NCBI GenBank assembly: GCA_905182425.1 | Contig: CAJJBP010000007.1 | Location: 169,067 to 233,066, forward strand | DNA from: an uncultured Planktomarina sp. | Lineage (GTDB): Bacteria; Pseudomonadota; Alphaproteobacteria; Rhodobacterales; Rhodobacteraceae | Direction: 5' to 3' | DNA: 64,000 nucleotides | Shown: piece after piece, positions 1 through 9,175 of the stretch | How the letters are laid out: every line of letters starts with the position of its first letter | Numbering within the stretch: the first letter of the stretch is position 1 | Program-made: the position numbers and the translations under genes | The notes under the pieces: generated by a model | Told to the model about the DNA's origin: nothing | Databases searched by the model: none | The model's input: only the letters and a program-made list of their open reading frames with translations

Positions 1-40
1 AAGGCTTGCAATACCTTCACCTCCCTTTTACCTCAGAAAA

Positions 41-856
41 ATGGCTTCTATTAAATTGTTCAATCTTAAAGCTCGAAACCTAAAACGCATTCGCACAAAA
101 ATTGATGGAATGTTTTTACAAGTCCTCGCACGAGATGAAATCTTAGAAAGGCTGGAAGATATTAATAGATCATTTGAGGCGATAGCAATTGTAACTGGTT
201 TCCCAGAGATATGGTCACAAAGTCTACCTAAAGCAAACTTAATCGCCGACTCTGATACGCTGGATCTAGCACAAAAGGAATTTGATTTGATAATCCACGC
301 AATGGCTTTGCATCACAGCAATGACCTCGTGGGGCAAGTCATTCAATCCACCCAAGCCTTAAAGCCAGATGGATTATTCATCAGCTCATGCTTTGGTGGT
401 CAAACATTAGCTGAACTGCGAGCAGCCTTATCCACAGCGGAAGCCGAACTATGTGGCGGGCTCTCCCCACGTATTTCACCCATGGCAGAAATTCGCGACC
501 TTGGGGCAATCTTACAACGTGCAGGGCTCGCCCTACCAGTCGCAGATAATCTCAATATCTCCACCAGTTACCGCGACCTAAGGCATCTTATGCTTGATCT
601 TCGCGATATGGGAGAAACAAACATCATGAAATCTCGGTCAAAGTCTTTTACTGCACGTACTTTGTTTAATCGCGCTCAAGAAATATACGCCGCGGAATTC
701 AAAAACTCAGATGACCGCTTAATGTGTACCTTTGAGTTAATGTTCCTCTCTGGCTGGGCGCCACATAAAAATCAGCCAAAGCCATTGCGGCCTGGGTCAG
801 TTAGGAAATCACTTCTAGCCGCGTTAGACGAGGCAAAATCGTATCCTGGCGATTGA
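41..856 (+). CDS. SAM-dependent methyltransferase, BioC/NDUFAF5-like
   Basis: Predicted cytoplasmic class I methyltransferase of the group that resembles BioC and the mitochondrial complex I assembly factor NDUFAF5. The protein (271 residues) has the family-type beginning (DEILERLEDINRSF, then a TGFPEIW segment), the core strand FDLIIHAMALHHSNDLVGQ near residues 85-105 and the KPDGLFISSCFGG strand near 110-125. The glycine-rich SAM loop is poorly conserved, as in this subgroup. The first ATG fits the family length, although the frame stays open to the window edge and no clear ribosome site is visible. It precedes hemH on the same strand with a 51-base gap, a pairing common in Rhodobacterales. 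The substrate is not known from sequence. Confidence 0.8.
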   Translation: MASIKLFNLKARNLKRIRTKIDGMFLQVLARDEILERLEDINRSFEAIAIVTGFPEIWSQSLPKANLIADSDTLDLAQKEFDLIIHAMALHHSNDLVGQVIQSTQALKPDGLFISSCFGGQTLAELRAALSTAEAELCGGLSPRISPMAEIRDLGAILQRAGLALPVADNLNISTSYRDLRHLMLDLRDMGETNIMKSRSKSFTARTLFNRAQEIYAAEFKNSDDRLMCTFELMFLSGWAPHKNQPKPLRPGSVRKSLLAALDEAKSYPGD

Positions 857-907
857 CGACAGCCTAATTACCCTTATTTCAATTGGAAAGCATCTTAGGA
901 GCCAGAA

Positions 908-1966
908 TTGAGCGATCAAATTTTAAGCATAAGTCCACTTTCAGCCGCACCTGAGGAACACCCTCCCGTGAAAAAGCTAAAGGTTGGTGTGTTGTTGTCC
1001 AATCTCGGGACGCCTGACAGTTATGACTATTGGTCAATGCGACGGTATCTGGGTGAATTTTTATCCGATCGTCGCGTAATCGATTACAGCCCATGGCTTT
1101 GGCAGCCCCTGTTGCAACTTATTATTCTCACAAAACGTCCGTTTACTTCAGGCGCTGCTTACAAGACGATTTGGAATCATGAAGCAGATGAAAGCCCATT
1201 ATTGACGATTACTAAAGCACAAACTATTGCAATTAGGTCAAGCGTCACAGAACGTCATGGCGAAGGCGTTATGGTCGATTTTTGTATGCGCTATGGAAAT
1301 CCGTCAATAAATTCAGTTGTGCAAAAAATGGTTGATGCTGGCTGTCAAAAAATACTTTTTTTCCCACTTTACCCACAATATGCGGGAGCGACTTCAGCAA
1401 CAGCCAACGATGAGTTTTTTAGAAGCCTCATAAAGCAGACCTGGCAACCAACAGCCCGTACGGTGGGCGCATACTTTGATCACCCGGATTATATAGACGC
1501 ACTAGCAACCTCCATTGAGCGTGGATATGCTAATGCCGAGGTCGAGCCAGAAATTCTAGTGTGCTCATATCACGGAGTTCCCAAACGTTATTTAATGCAA
1601 GGTGATCCTTATCACTGCCTGTGCCAAAAAACTACGCGGCTATTGAAAGAGCGGCTTGGCTGGGATGAAAGCCAAATTATCACCACATTCCAGTCAAAGT
1701 TTGGGCCAGAACAATGGTTGCAACCCTATACCGTTGAAGAGGTTGCTAGGTTGGCAAAGCTTGGAAAGAAAAATATTGCGGTATGTGCTCCTGCATTTTC
1801 AGCAGACTGCATTGAAACGCTAGAGGAAATTAACGAAGAAATTCGGGAAAGCTTTGAGCATGCAGGAGGTGAGAAATTCACTTACATTCCATGCTTGAAC
1901 GATGAGCCTGCGCATATTTTAGCACTAACCAACCTAATATCAGATAACTTGCACGGTTGGGTTTAA
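908..1966 (+). CDS. hemH: Ferrochelatase
   Basis: Inserts Fe2+ into protoporphyrin IX, the last step of protoheme synthesis, at the inner face of the cytoplasmic membrane. The 352-residue product shows the family N-terminus KVGVLLSNLGTPDSYDYWSMRRYL, with the catalytic histidine in SYHGVP near residue 220 and the conserved glutamate in the segment FSADCIETLEEI near 300. A cysteine pair in DPYHCLCQKTTRL may bind a 2Fe-2S cluster, as reported for some bacterial ferrochelatases; this is inference. The start is TTG with AGGA about 7 bases upstream. Three other heme genes lie in the window (hemW, hemJ, hemD), but not in one operon. Confidence 0.97.
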   Translation: MSDQILSISPLSAAPEEHPPVKKLKVGVLLSNLGTPDSYDYWSMRRYLGEFLSDRRVIDYSPWLWQPLLQLIILTKRPFTSGAAYKTIWNHEADESPLLTITKAQTIAIRSSVTERHGEGVMVDFCMRYGNPSINSVVQKMVDAGCQKILFFPLYPQYAGATSATANDEFFRSLIKQTWQPTARTVGAYFDHPDYIDALATSIERGYANAEVEPEILVCSYHGVPKRYLMQGDPYHCLCQKTTRLLKERLGWDESQIITTFQSKFGPEQWLQPYTVEEVARLAKLGKKNIAVCAPAFSADCIETLEEINEEIRESFEHAGGEKFTYIPCLNDEPAHILALTNLISDNLHGWV

Positions 1967-1991
1967 GTTGCAAACTTTAGGATTTTTTTCT

Positions 1992-2027
1992 GAAAAAAAG
2001 AGACCGCAAAAATGCGGCCCCCTCTTA
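1992..2027 (-). terminator. Rho-independent terminator of the small exported-peptide gene
   Basis: On the minus strand a hairpin pairs AAGAG with CTCTT around an inner CCGCA/TGCGG stem and is followed directly by a run of T residues. It sits 20 bases after the stop of the minus-strand peptide gene. On the plus strand the same inner hairpin lies just after hemH but lacks a T run, so it is a strong terminator mainly for the minus strand. Confidence 0.75.
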
Positions 2028-2046
2028 AATCTAAGAAAATTACTTT

Positions 2047-2232
2047 TTAGCTAACCCCTGCGGCAAGCAATGCAAGAATGATCAGAGGGATCAAAAGACC
2101 GCTATCAGATGAGTTCGCTCCGTCCATTGCTGAAACAACTACAGGTGCATCCATCACAGGATCGCTCATGCCGCCAGCGAACGCTGTTGTTGCTGCGGCT
2201 AATAATACTGTTACCAATACCAATTTTTTCAT
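2047..2232 (-). CDS. Small exported/membrane peptide, conserved hypothetical
   Basis: About 61 residues. The first 20 form a signal peptide ending AFA-GG, a short acidic and small-residue linker follows, and a hydrophobic stretch LLIPLIILALLAAGV ends the protein. It would be an exported peptide anchored at its C-terminus, or a secreted peptide with a hydrophobic tail. I chose the second ATG because GGAG lies 6 bases before it; an upstream ATG at 2244 would add four residues. Similar short peptides occur beside ferrochelatase genes in Rhodobacteraceae. No function is assigned. Confidence 0.65.
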   Translation of the reverse strand: MKKLVLVTVLLAAATTAFAGGMSDPVMDAPVVVSAMDGANSSDSGLLIPLIILALLAAGVS

Positions 2233-2377
2233 TTTCTTCTCCATATAATTCAGACACTTACATCAAGTTTGGGGTATACTGTGTCCTTGGGTTTATTTTA
2301 TACTTCGGATAAACCAGCACTCTAGTTAAAAAGCAAACGGGTCTCGAGCGTAAACATGCCGAAATTTACTTTCATTG

Positions 2378-2977
2378 TCAAATAAGCAACACTTGTGTCC
2401 CAACTTTAGATAATTCAAACAATTCAGCTATTTGTTCGTTATATAGGCCAATGCACCCATTAGATGATTTTCGGCCAATTTTGCGTGTATCGTGTGTTCC
2501 ATGAATTCGGTAATACGTCCAAGACAAATACAGCGCGTGAGATCCCAGAGGGTTTTCAGGACCTGGCCCCAAATATTCGGGCCACTCTGGGTTTCGAACA
2601 CGCATGGCTGGCGTCGGACTCCAACTGGGACCCTCCACTTTTTTTATGACTTTTGTTCTGCCCTTTCGAGTTAGATCGTCAGTTAGGGGAACTGACGTCG
2701 GGTATAACTTATAAACTTTTTCACCTTCAGACCAATAATGCAGCGCTCTTGACTCGATATCGACCAAGATAGCTCCACCCGTAAGGTTGTCAAAATAGGG
2801 GCGCCAGTCAAGCATTCGGAAGCTACTAATATTACGTTCGGAGGTTTTTCTGATTTCTGCTTCAAGCGCAATATCACCCACAACTCTCTGTTCTTGAGCA
2901 AAAACTGCAGCACCAGAAAAAGATGCGGCACCGGCAAGAAATGTACGGCGTGGCAAATTTTTAATTATTTTAGGCAT
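2378..2977 (-). CDS. L,D-transpeptidase, YkuD family, Tat-exported
   Basis: Periplasmic enzyme expected to form 3-3 peptidoglycan cross-links or attach proteins to peptidoglycan. The N-terminus carries a twin-arginine signal (LPRRTFLAGAAS, cleavage near AFA-QE). The YkuD catalytic block is complete: YRIHGT near residue 160 and the nucleophile cysteine in SSNGCIGL near residue 175. The ATG at 2977 has GGAG nine bases upstream; a TTG at 2992 would add five residues. It is divergent from the CAP-domain lipoprotein gene, with a second YkuD protein just beyond, so the locus appears devoted to the cell wall. Confidence 0.9.
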   Translation of the reverse strand: MPKIIKNLPRRTFLAGAASFSGAAVFAQEQRVVGDIALEAEIRKTSERNISSFRMLDWRPYFDNLTGGAILVDIESRALHYWSEGEKVYKLYPTSVPLTDDLTRKGRTKVIKKVEGPSWSPTPAMRVRNPEWPEYLGPGPENPLGSHALYLSWTYYRIHGTHDTRKIGRKSSNGCIGLYNEQIAELFELSKVGTQVLLI

Positions 2978-3125
2978 AGGTCTGAGCTCCAAATTTATTC
3001 CCTCTTATTTACACGAGAAGTGTATGTTTTTCAAATCAAAGTATTGTCATTTAGAGGAAGGGGTGGGAAATGGGTTTGATTGACAACGTAAGCAAGCTAT
3101 TGCTGCTACCACTGCTTGAGGAAAA

Positions 3126-3650
3126 ATGATGTTCTTTCGTGTTATTGCAACCATACTAATTGCAAGTCTGGCTGCCTGTGTAGCTCCAATTGGTGATGGC
3201 ACTGAATTTAGTGGAGGCAACACAGCTCGCATATATTGGATTGCGCCATCAGATACGAGCCGGATACAATTTAGTATGCTCGATAGCATAAATAGCTTAC
3301 GCATCGCGAATGGAATTTCCCCACTTTCACTAAATCCCCAACTAAATGCAGCCGCAGCCACACACTCTCGAGATATGGCCGCTCAAAATCGTGCATGGCA
3401 CTTTGGATCAGATGGTTCATCACCGCTCGATCGCGTGTCCCGTGTTGGGTATGAAGGAGAACTGTTAGGAGAAACGATCTCCGAAACTTTCGAGTCAGAA
3501 TTAGAAACCCTTGCAGCGTGGATGGATGGCACACCAACACGTGGTGTGATAATGAATCCTAAAAATCGACATATCGGTTTTAGCTGGTTTCAGGAAGAAA
3601 GTGGAAAAATTTGGTGGACTCTAGTCAGCGGTACGGACGAGACATTTTAA
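3126..3650 (+). CDS. CAP-domain (SCP/PR1) lipoprotein
   Basis: A 174-residue predicted lipoprotein. The lipobox SLAAC ends a 16-residue signal sequence, followed by a CAP domain with the family pattern: INSLRIANGISPL, an alpha-helix with ATHSRDMAA, then NRAWHFG and MNPKNRHIGFSW. The two histidines that often bind metal in CAP domains are visible (THSRDM and WHFG). GAGGAAAA precedes the ATG. Its 3' end overlaps the convergent L,D-transpeptidase gene by 4 bases. CAP proteins have been linked to polysaccharide or peptidoglycan binding in bacteria, but the exact role here is unknown. Confidence 0.88.
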   Translation: MMFFRVIATILIASLAACVAPIGDGTEFSGGNTARIYWIAPSDTSRIQFSMLDSINSLRIANGISPLSLNPQLNAAAATHSRDMAAQNRAWHFGSDGSSPLDRVSRVGYEGELLGETISETFESELETLAAWMDGTPTRGVIMNPKNRHIGFSWFQEESGKIWWTLVSGTDETF

Positions 3651-4138
3651 GGGAATATCCAAATAGTTGTTCCGATACTGACCATTTCATAAATTTCATC
3701 CATTTCTCTGTTGGTTACCGCAATACAACCCCAAGTCCAATCCTTATCGCTCCTAGCATACTCTTTGGGGGTCCCATGAATAAAAATATCGCCTCCTGGG
3801 TCTTTCCCTAACGCAAGCGCTTTAACCCTATCTTGGGCATTCGGATAAGACATTCCAATAGATAGGTAAAATTGGCTTTTAGGGTTTTTACGATCAATGT
3901 AATATTGGCCCTCCGGGGTTTTTCCATCCCCCTGGAACTCCTTATGACCTACTGGGGCAAAGCCAAGTTTAAAGTCATATTTTTTTATCACCTTATTCTG
4001 GTGCAGTAACAAAAGCTTACGATCTGCTTTATAAACTTGGATTTGGGTCACTTCCGGTAATAATTTGCGGTTGAAGAAAGAACACGACGACAATGTCAGC
4101 AGCAGGCTGATCATAACCAATACATTTTTTAGGCGCAT
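3647..4138 (-). CDS. L,D-transpeptidase, YkuD family, lipoprotein
   Basis: A second YkuD-fold protein, 163 residues, with a lipobox (LSSCSF) after a short signal peptide. The catalytic histidine lies in IFIHGTP and the nucleophile cysteine in WTWGCIAVTN, close to the C-terminus; this spacing resembles the ErfK/YafK-type branch rather than the Tat-exported enzyme next door. GAGG precedes the ATG. It converges on the CAP-lipoprotein gene. Whether it cross-links peptidoglycan or anchors a protein cannot be told from sequence. Confidence 0.88.
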   Translation of the reverse strand: MRLKNVLVMISLLLTLSSCSFFNRKLLPEVTQIQVYKADRKLLLLHQNKVIKKYDFKLGFAPVGHKEFQGDGKTPEGQYYIDRKNPKSQFYLSIGMSYPNAQDRVKALALGKDPGGDIFIHGTPKEYARSDKDWTWGCIAVTNREMDEIYEMVSIGTTIWIFP

Positions 4139-4309
4139 AAAAGATGCCTCAAATCATACTTTTGGAAAATTTAGTCTAAACACATAGAAATGCCAAACTA
4201 ACCTTTTTTATTTAACCGCACCTCTAATCGTTAACAAAGGCGCAATGGCCTCACGGACGACGTTATTTGGTTTAGTCTACCTCTTCACGTTATATACCTT
4301 ACGTCAATT

Positions 4310-5524
4310 TCAATCCTTAAAGAAGCTTGCAACAATCTCTATATGAGACGACCAGCGGAATTGATCAACCACCTCTAGCCACCTGATCTTAAACCCTGTC
4401 TCACAAAGTATGCGCGCATCTCGGGCAAAGGTAACTGGATTGCACGACACCATGGCTATGTTATGCATTTGACTTTGCGCGAGCTGACGCACTTGTTGTT
4501 CAGCTCCTGCCCGTGGTGGGTCAATTACGGCCGCATCAAATGACTTCATGTCTGTATGATAGACAGGGTTACGAAATAGATCACGAGCTTCGATCGTAAC
4601 TTTTTTTATACCCTGCGTATGGCGTACGCCGTAAACTAAAGCATCTAACAGTTTGGGGTCACTTTCAACGCAATGCAGCTTTGCCTTAAACGTCAGTGGT
4701 AATCCCAAAGTGCCAACACCAGAAAATAAGTCAATGACAGATTTTGCGCCATCCAGAGCACGCGCAACTGCCCCCTGCAAGGCAACCTCTCCATGAGTTG
4801 TTGCCTGCGTGAATGCACGTGGTGGAATTGAAACATTAACTGCTCCAAAAGTCATAGATGGAGTTTGGTGCTCACAAACAGTTTCTGCACCAACCGATAA
4901 CCGAGCTACGCCACTTAATCCCGCCCATTGCGCGAAGGCTGCTAAGTTTTTCTGGTTTGGAGGCTCCAAGCCATCAACGGCTACATCAATTCCAGTATCA
5001 GTGACTAGTACAAAAAATCCTAACTGACCCTTGCGAGATCCGAATTTAGCTGTGAAACCTTCAAGCGCCGGTACAAGATCTAAAATAGCGGGAGCTAGAA
5101 TTTTACAAGGTTCAATCGATTGGATTGTAACACTTGATTTACCAAAAAAACCAACAGTAGCTCCTTTTTTTGTACGTGTACCACTCAACTTTGCACGTCG
5201 CCGACTATTTTCAGGGGAGGTGTGGAGGGCTTGGGTTTGAACGTTAATACCTTGTGCGGACAGGGCCCGCAGAACAACTTCTTGCTTCCAATGAGCAACA
5301 AAGTCTGGGTGTGCATGGTGCAAAGAGCATCCACCACATCGCTTATAGGCAGTGCATTGCGAAGCAATCCTGTTCTCAGATGGCATGATGATCCGAGGGT
5401 TTTCAATCCGATCACCGACCAGCAGCCCAGACACAACTTCACCCGGCAAAGTCCGATCAACAAAAATTGGCCCAGCAGCCAAACCGTCACCAAGATGACC
5501 TAAACGATCTATAATAATTTCCAT
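4310..5524 (-). CDS. Class I SAM-dependent RNA uracil-5-methyltransferase, RlmD/TrmA family
   Basis: Methylates C5 of a uridine in rRNA or tRNA. The 404-residue protein has an N-terminal TRAM-like segment, an iron-sulfur motif (CTAYKRCGGCSLHHA, near residues 65-80), the SAM-binding loop DLFSGVGTLGLPL near 265-277, the DPPRAGAEQQV motif and the catalytic cysteine in VSCNPVTFARD near 365. The cluster cysteines point to the RlmD/RumA branch rather than TrmA. The ATG overlaps the stop codon of the upstream ABC exporter (TAATG), so the two genes are translationally coupled; a longer reading from 5569 would overlap that gene and is unlikely. Confidence 0.9.
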   Translation of the reverse strand: MEIIIDRLGHLGDGLAAGPIFVDRTLPGEVVSGLLVGDRIENPRIIMPSENRIASQCTAYKRCGGCSLHHAHPDFVAHWKQEVVLRALSAQGINVQTQALHTSPENSRRRAKLSGTRTKKGATVGFFGKSSVTIQSIEPCKILAPAILDLVPALEGFTAKFGSRKGQLGFFVLVTDTGIDVAVDGLEPPNQKNLAAFAQWAGLSGVARLSVGAETVCEHQTPSMTFGAVNVSIPPRAFTQATTHGEVALQGAVARALDGAKSVIDLFSGVGTLGLPLTFKAKLHCVESDPKLLDALVYGVRHTQGIKKVTIEARDLFRNPVYHTDMKSFDAAVIDPPRAGAEQQVRQLAQSQMHNIAMVSCNPVTFARDARILCETGFKIRWLEVVDQFRWSSHIEIVASFFKD

Positions 5525-7362
5525 TAGGGTTTTTCCATTGCCAAAAAGCCACCAGATTGATGCCGCCAAAACTCTGCATAGGCCCCGCCTGTCGCCAGCA
5601 GGCTGGTATGCGTTCCCTCCTCTACAATGCGGCCCTCCTCAAAAACAACAATACGATCCATATGTGCAATCGTGGATAGACGGTGCGCAATCGCAATAAC
5701 CGTTTTTCCCGCCATCACATTATAAAGCGTATCCAAAATCTCAGCCTCGACAACACTATCAAGGGCTGATGTCGCTTCATCCAGTACAAGAATTGGCGCA
5801 TCTTTTAAAATTACTCGAGCCAAAGCCACCCTCTGTCGCTGCCCACCAGATAGCTTAACACCACGCTCTCCCACTTGTGCATCATAGCCCTTGCGGCCTT
5901 CTGGGTCCTCAAGTTTTAGAATAAAGTCATGGGCCTCAGCCTTTTTAGCTGCTTCTAACATTTCCAACTCTGACCCGTTTAGTTTGCCGTACAAAATATT
6001 GTCTCGCACTGAGCGGTGCAAAAGGGAGCTATCTTGCTGCACAACGCCGATCTGCGCTCGCAAACTATCCTGGGTAACGTTTGAAATTTCCTGACTATCA
6101 AATTTTATTGACCCCTGCTCAACGTCATAAAACCGAAGTAAAAGTTTAATTAATGTCGATTTTCCAGCACCGCTTGCACCAACCAGACCAATGCGTTCAC
6201 CTGGCAAGATGTTTAAATTAACGCCCTCAAGTCCCCCAAAATCACGACCATATCTATGCGTCAAATTTATAATATCAATTCGACCCTCAGTCATTTTTAA
6301 CGACGTAGCACCCTCAACATCAGTGAGCTCAATCGGTGCCGCAATAGTTTCCATACCCTCACGTATAACACCAAGCTCTCTGAAAACTGTGGTTAGGGCC
6401 CACATGATCCAGCCAGACATGCCATTTAGGCGCGTTGTCAAAGCGGCACCTGCCGCTATCACACCGACGCCAGCGCTGCCAATCGTCCACAGATAGATGG
6501 CCCAACCAACCACACCAACCACCAAAAACCCATTCAGTACAACAAGGCCAATATCCATCAAGCTATAAAGCCGCATTTCATATTGGAAGGTAGTTCGCGC
6601 ATGTTCGATAGCCTCAACCCCATAGTCCAACTCTTGGTCACTTTGTGAAAACATTTTAACACTGTGGATGTTCGTATAACTATCGACCACCCTGCCGGTC
6701 ACGGCACTTCGAGCATCCGATGAGGCTGTGGAGGCGGGTCCAACACGACGCACAGTCCAAGCTACCAAGGCGCCATAAAGCCCAATCCAAAGTAACATAG
6801 GGAGCGCCAGCCGTGGGTCAGCTCCCGCCAAAAGAAAAATTGCGCCAATAAGATATGCAATAGAAAACGTGATTGCATCAAATGTCTGATATACTACCTC
6901 CCCAGTTGCCGGGGGGGTTTGCATAATTCGGTTTGCAATACGCCCTGCAAAATCATTTTCAAACCAAGAAACCGACTGCCTCAAGACATGTTTATGCGAC
7001 CGGTAACGCACCAATGTGCCAACATTTGGCAACATTGCATTGTTTTGCAACATCGTATCCACTGCTTGCAACACGGGCCGGACCGTCAGAATAAAAATAG
7101 ATACACTTATCAGCTCAGCCTTGTTTTCAGCCCAAAATTCCGTAGGCTTTACGTCTGTCAATAACATAATCAGCCGACCTAAATACCAGATCAAACCAAT
7201 CTCAATGAAAGCTGTTGTGAATGAAAAAACCCCTAGAACCCAAAAAATCTTTTTAAAGGGATAAAGGTAATTTCTTAAAAAGGGTAACAAAGCACGAGGC
7301 GGCGTGTCATCAGACGCATAAGCTTGATAAGGATCAACTAGTTTTTCAAAAAACCTAAACAT
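5524..7362 (-). CDS. ABC exporter, fused permease/ATPase (MsbA/LmrA type)
   Basis: Half-transporter of 612 residues. Six membrane helices occupy roughly residues 35-320, and the ATPase domain follows with Walker A GASGAGKST, Q-loop VVQQDSSLL, signature LSGGQRQRV, Walker B ILVLDEATSALD and H-loop AHRLS. It should act as a homodimer exporting a lipid or drug-like substrate across the inner membrane; the substrate is unknown. The start MFRFFEKLVDPYQ matches the usual N-terminus of this Rhodobacterales family; an upstream start at 7389 would add nine atypical residues. It is coupled to the rlmD-like gene downstream. Confidence 0.92.
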   Translation of the reverse strand: MFRFFEKLVDPYQAYASDDTPPRALLPFLRNYLYPFKKIFWVLGVFSFTTAFIEIGLIWYLGRLIMLLTDVKPTEFWAENKAELISVSIFILTVRPVLQAVDTMLQNNAMLPNVGTLVRYRSHKHVLRQSVSWFENDFAGRIANRIMQTPPATGEVVYQTFDAITFSIAYLIGAIFLLAGADPRLALPMLLWIGLYGALVAWTVRRVGPASTASSDARSAVTGRVVDSYTNIHSVKMFSQSDQELDYGVEAIEHARTTFQYEMRLYSLMDIGLVVLNGFLVVGVVGWAIYLWTIGSAGVGVIAAGAALTTRLNGMSGWIMWALTTVFRELGVIREGMETIAAPIELTDVEGATSLKMTEGRIDIINLTHRYGRDFGGLEGVNLNILPGERIGLVGASGAGKSTLIKLLLRFYDVEQGSIKFDSQEISNVTQDSLRAQIGVVQQDSSLLHRSVRDNILYGKLNGSELEMLEAAKKAEAHDFILKLEDPEGRKGYDAQVGERGVKLSGGQRQRVALARVILKDAPILVLDEATSALDSVVEAEILDTLYNVMAGKTVIAIAHRLSTIAHMDRIVVFEEGRIVEEGTHTSLLATGGAYAEFWRHQSGGFLAMEKP

Positions 7363-7409
7363 AGCCTTAAAAATTACACAGGCCGCCAAGCAAAGCCTAG
7401 GTAATATCT

Positions 7410-8576
7410 CTACAGAATTTTGTTTTCACGTATCTGCGATATTAATGCATCTTTCTCAAGCTTCATATCTGATGCTAACCAAATTCGAAGTCCGTCCTCC
7501 AGAGCTTCTCCAAGCACTTTATTCGAAAACCATTCTAACAGATCAGAAGCTTGAATAGGAAATTGTGATACGGCCGCTCGGGCGAGTGTAGCCCTGTCGC
7601 ATGCCCCCGGTGATCGCTCAAGAAACGCGTTTCGCACCAACCAAGAAGTCCAGCCGTCTTCTTCTCCCAGATGATACCCGTGTTCAATTAAACGGTCACA
7701 TTCCTGTGCTGTTTTGCGTAATTTTGAAACGCGCTTTAGAGCTGTATTTCCAAGCCTTAAATTCGTCTTTAGGTTTTCTCCACCAACAAGTGCTAATCGG
7801 CGGAATGCATCAGGCTTCAAATCCCCTTCTAGATCTACAAGCAAAGCCAAATTCCGCGCACATGCTCCAGGCAAAATGATCTGTAAAACGCCAGAGGCCT
7901 CCATTGCAGCCATTGCGGGCGCTGGGTCAGGAGCTGCCAATAGCTTTAGCAGCTCCGCACCGATACGCTCCTTCGAAACAATGTCCAACCCAAGGCACAA
8001 AGAGGCGCATGCGGATAGGCCTTCAGGATCAATCCCAGATTGGGCGTTTCCATACCAAGCCCAAAATCTGAAAAAGCGCAAAATACGTAAATAATCCTCT
8101 TTTATGCGTTCCTCTGCGTTGCCGATAAACCGAATTCTGTACTCACGCAAATCAGCAAGCCCACCAAGTGGGTCAATCACAGTACCGTTAACATCCGCAT
8201 ATAAGGCATTTAATGTAAAATCACGTCGCGCTGCATCTTCCTGAATAGATGAGCCAAACAGAACTTCCGCTCGACGCCCATCTGTTCTGACATCACTCCG
8301 AAAAGATGTAATCTCAAAATCTTGCGCCGCAATTTGAAAGGTCAACGTTCCAAATGCCTCGCCTGTGGGGATTATCCGAACATTCAGGGCTTTCGCAATT
8401 TCTCGCATTTGAGCGGGCGTTGCATCCGTTGCCAAGTCAACATCAGTTTGGCCATATCCCAATATTGCATTTCTGACACAACCGCCCACGTACAGCAATT
8501 GGAACCCAGCAAGGGAAAAGGCTGTAAAGGTTGGCGCAAGCTCGGATTGATTTATCGCTTTAGTTTCAATTTTCAT
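7410..8576 (-). CDS. CCA tRNA nucleotidyltransferase / poly(A) polymerase family
   Basis: Adds or repairs the 3'-CCA end of tRNAs. The 388-residue protein has the class II head domain: YVGGCVRNAILG near residue 30, the catalytic DVD in GQTDVDLATDATP, RRDFTLNALYAD near residue 110-120 and the helical RILRFFRFWAWYG nucleotide-recognition segment near 165. Its ATG overlaps the stop of the upstream Nudix gene by 4 bases, giving an operon order hslO, Nudix, CCA enzyme that is common in Rhodobacterales. Confidence 0.93.
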   Translation of the reverse strand: MKIETKAINQSELAPTFTAFSLAGFQLLYVGGCVRNAILGYGQTDVDLATDATPAQMREIAKALNVRIIPTGEAFGTLTFQIAAQDFEITSFRSDVRTDGRRAEVLFGSSIQEDAARRDFTLNALYADVNGTVIDPLGGLADLREYRIRFIGNAEERIKEDYLRILRFFRFWAWYGNAQSGIDPEGLSACASLCLGLDIVSKERIGAELLKLLAAPDPAPAMAAMEASGVLQIILPGACARNLALLVDLEGDLKPDAFRRLALVGGENLKTNLRLGNTALKRVSKLRKTAQECDRLIEHGYHLGEEDGWTSWLVRNAFLERSPGACDRATLARAAVSQFPIQASDLLEWFSNKVLGEALEDGLRIWLASDMKLEKDALISQIRENKIL

Positions 8577-9175
8577 GATGTATCCATCAACTCTGCAAAA
8601 CTACGCAAGATACGCGCTGTTGCCCCCCAAATATAATAAGGTCCGTAGGGTACAACGTAATAGTTTCGATTATGTCCAGCCCAGTGCCTACTTTGGACTT
8701 GAAAATTCGGTAGGTGTAAAACATTCTGAAGGGGTACTTCAAAAACCTCCTCAACCTCCCCAGGGTTGGGCTGAATATTCCACCAATGTTGAACCCAGCC
8801 AATGATTGGCGTAATCCTAAAACCAGTCATCGTTCGGTGAATGGGTAGTTGTCCTAAAACCTGGACGTTAGAGGCTTGCAACCCCGTTTCTTCATTGGCC
8901 TCACGCAGAGCTGTCGCTACAATATTCAAGTCGTTCCCGTCTCGCTTGCCGCCTGGAAAAGAAATCTGACCAGGATGTATTTTGAGCTGCGCTGCACGTT
9001 TTGTTAAGACAACATTCACACCATTTGGGCGTGTAACCAGGGCTATCAAGACCGCCGCATCTTGCAACTTTAAGACTCTAGGTTCTAATCCAATATTTAG
9101 ATCAAAATCACTGGAAGGATGCGCTACGCGGGCTAAAGCCTGGGGAATTTTAGCTCTAAGAGTTATCATCTGCAT
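8573..9175 (-). CDS. CoA pyrophosphatase-like Nudix hydrolase
   Basis: Nudix box GGKRDGNDLNIVATALREAN..ET is present near residue 75-97, preceded by the typical ISFPGG segment and followed by GFRITPIIGWV, the pattern of the CoA/acyl-CoA-hydrolysing NudL group. The product has about 200 residues. Three starts are possible within 24 bases (TTG 9193, ATG 9175, ATG 9169). All overlap the end of hslO, which argues for coupled translation. It is followed by the CCA enzyme with a 4-base overlap. Confidence 0.88.
   Translation of the reverse strand: MQMITLRAKIPQALARVAHPSSDFDLNIGLEPRVLKLQDAAVLIALVTRPNGVNVVLTKRAAQLKIHPGQISFPGGKRDGNDLNIVATALREANEETGLQASNVQVLGQLPIHRTMTGFRITPIIGWVQHWWNIQPNPGEVEEVFEVPLQNVLHLPNFQVQSRHWAGHNRNYYVVPYGPYYIWGATARILRSFAELMDTS

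Noticed and set aside
5525..5569. Longer N-terminus for the RNA methyltransferase from 5569
   Set aside because: The extra 15 residues overlap the ABC exporter and are unlike the family; ATG 5524 overlaps the exporter stop as expected for coupled genes.
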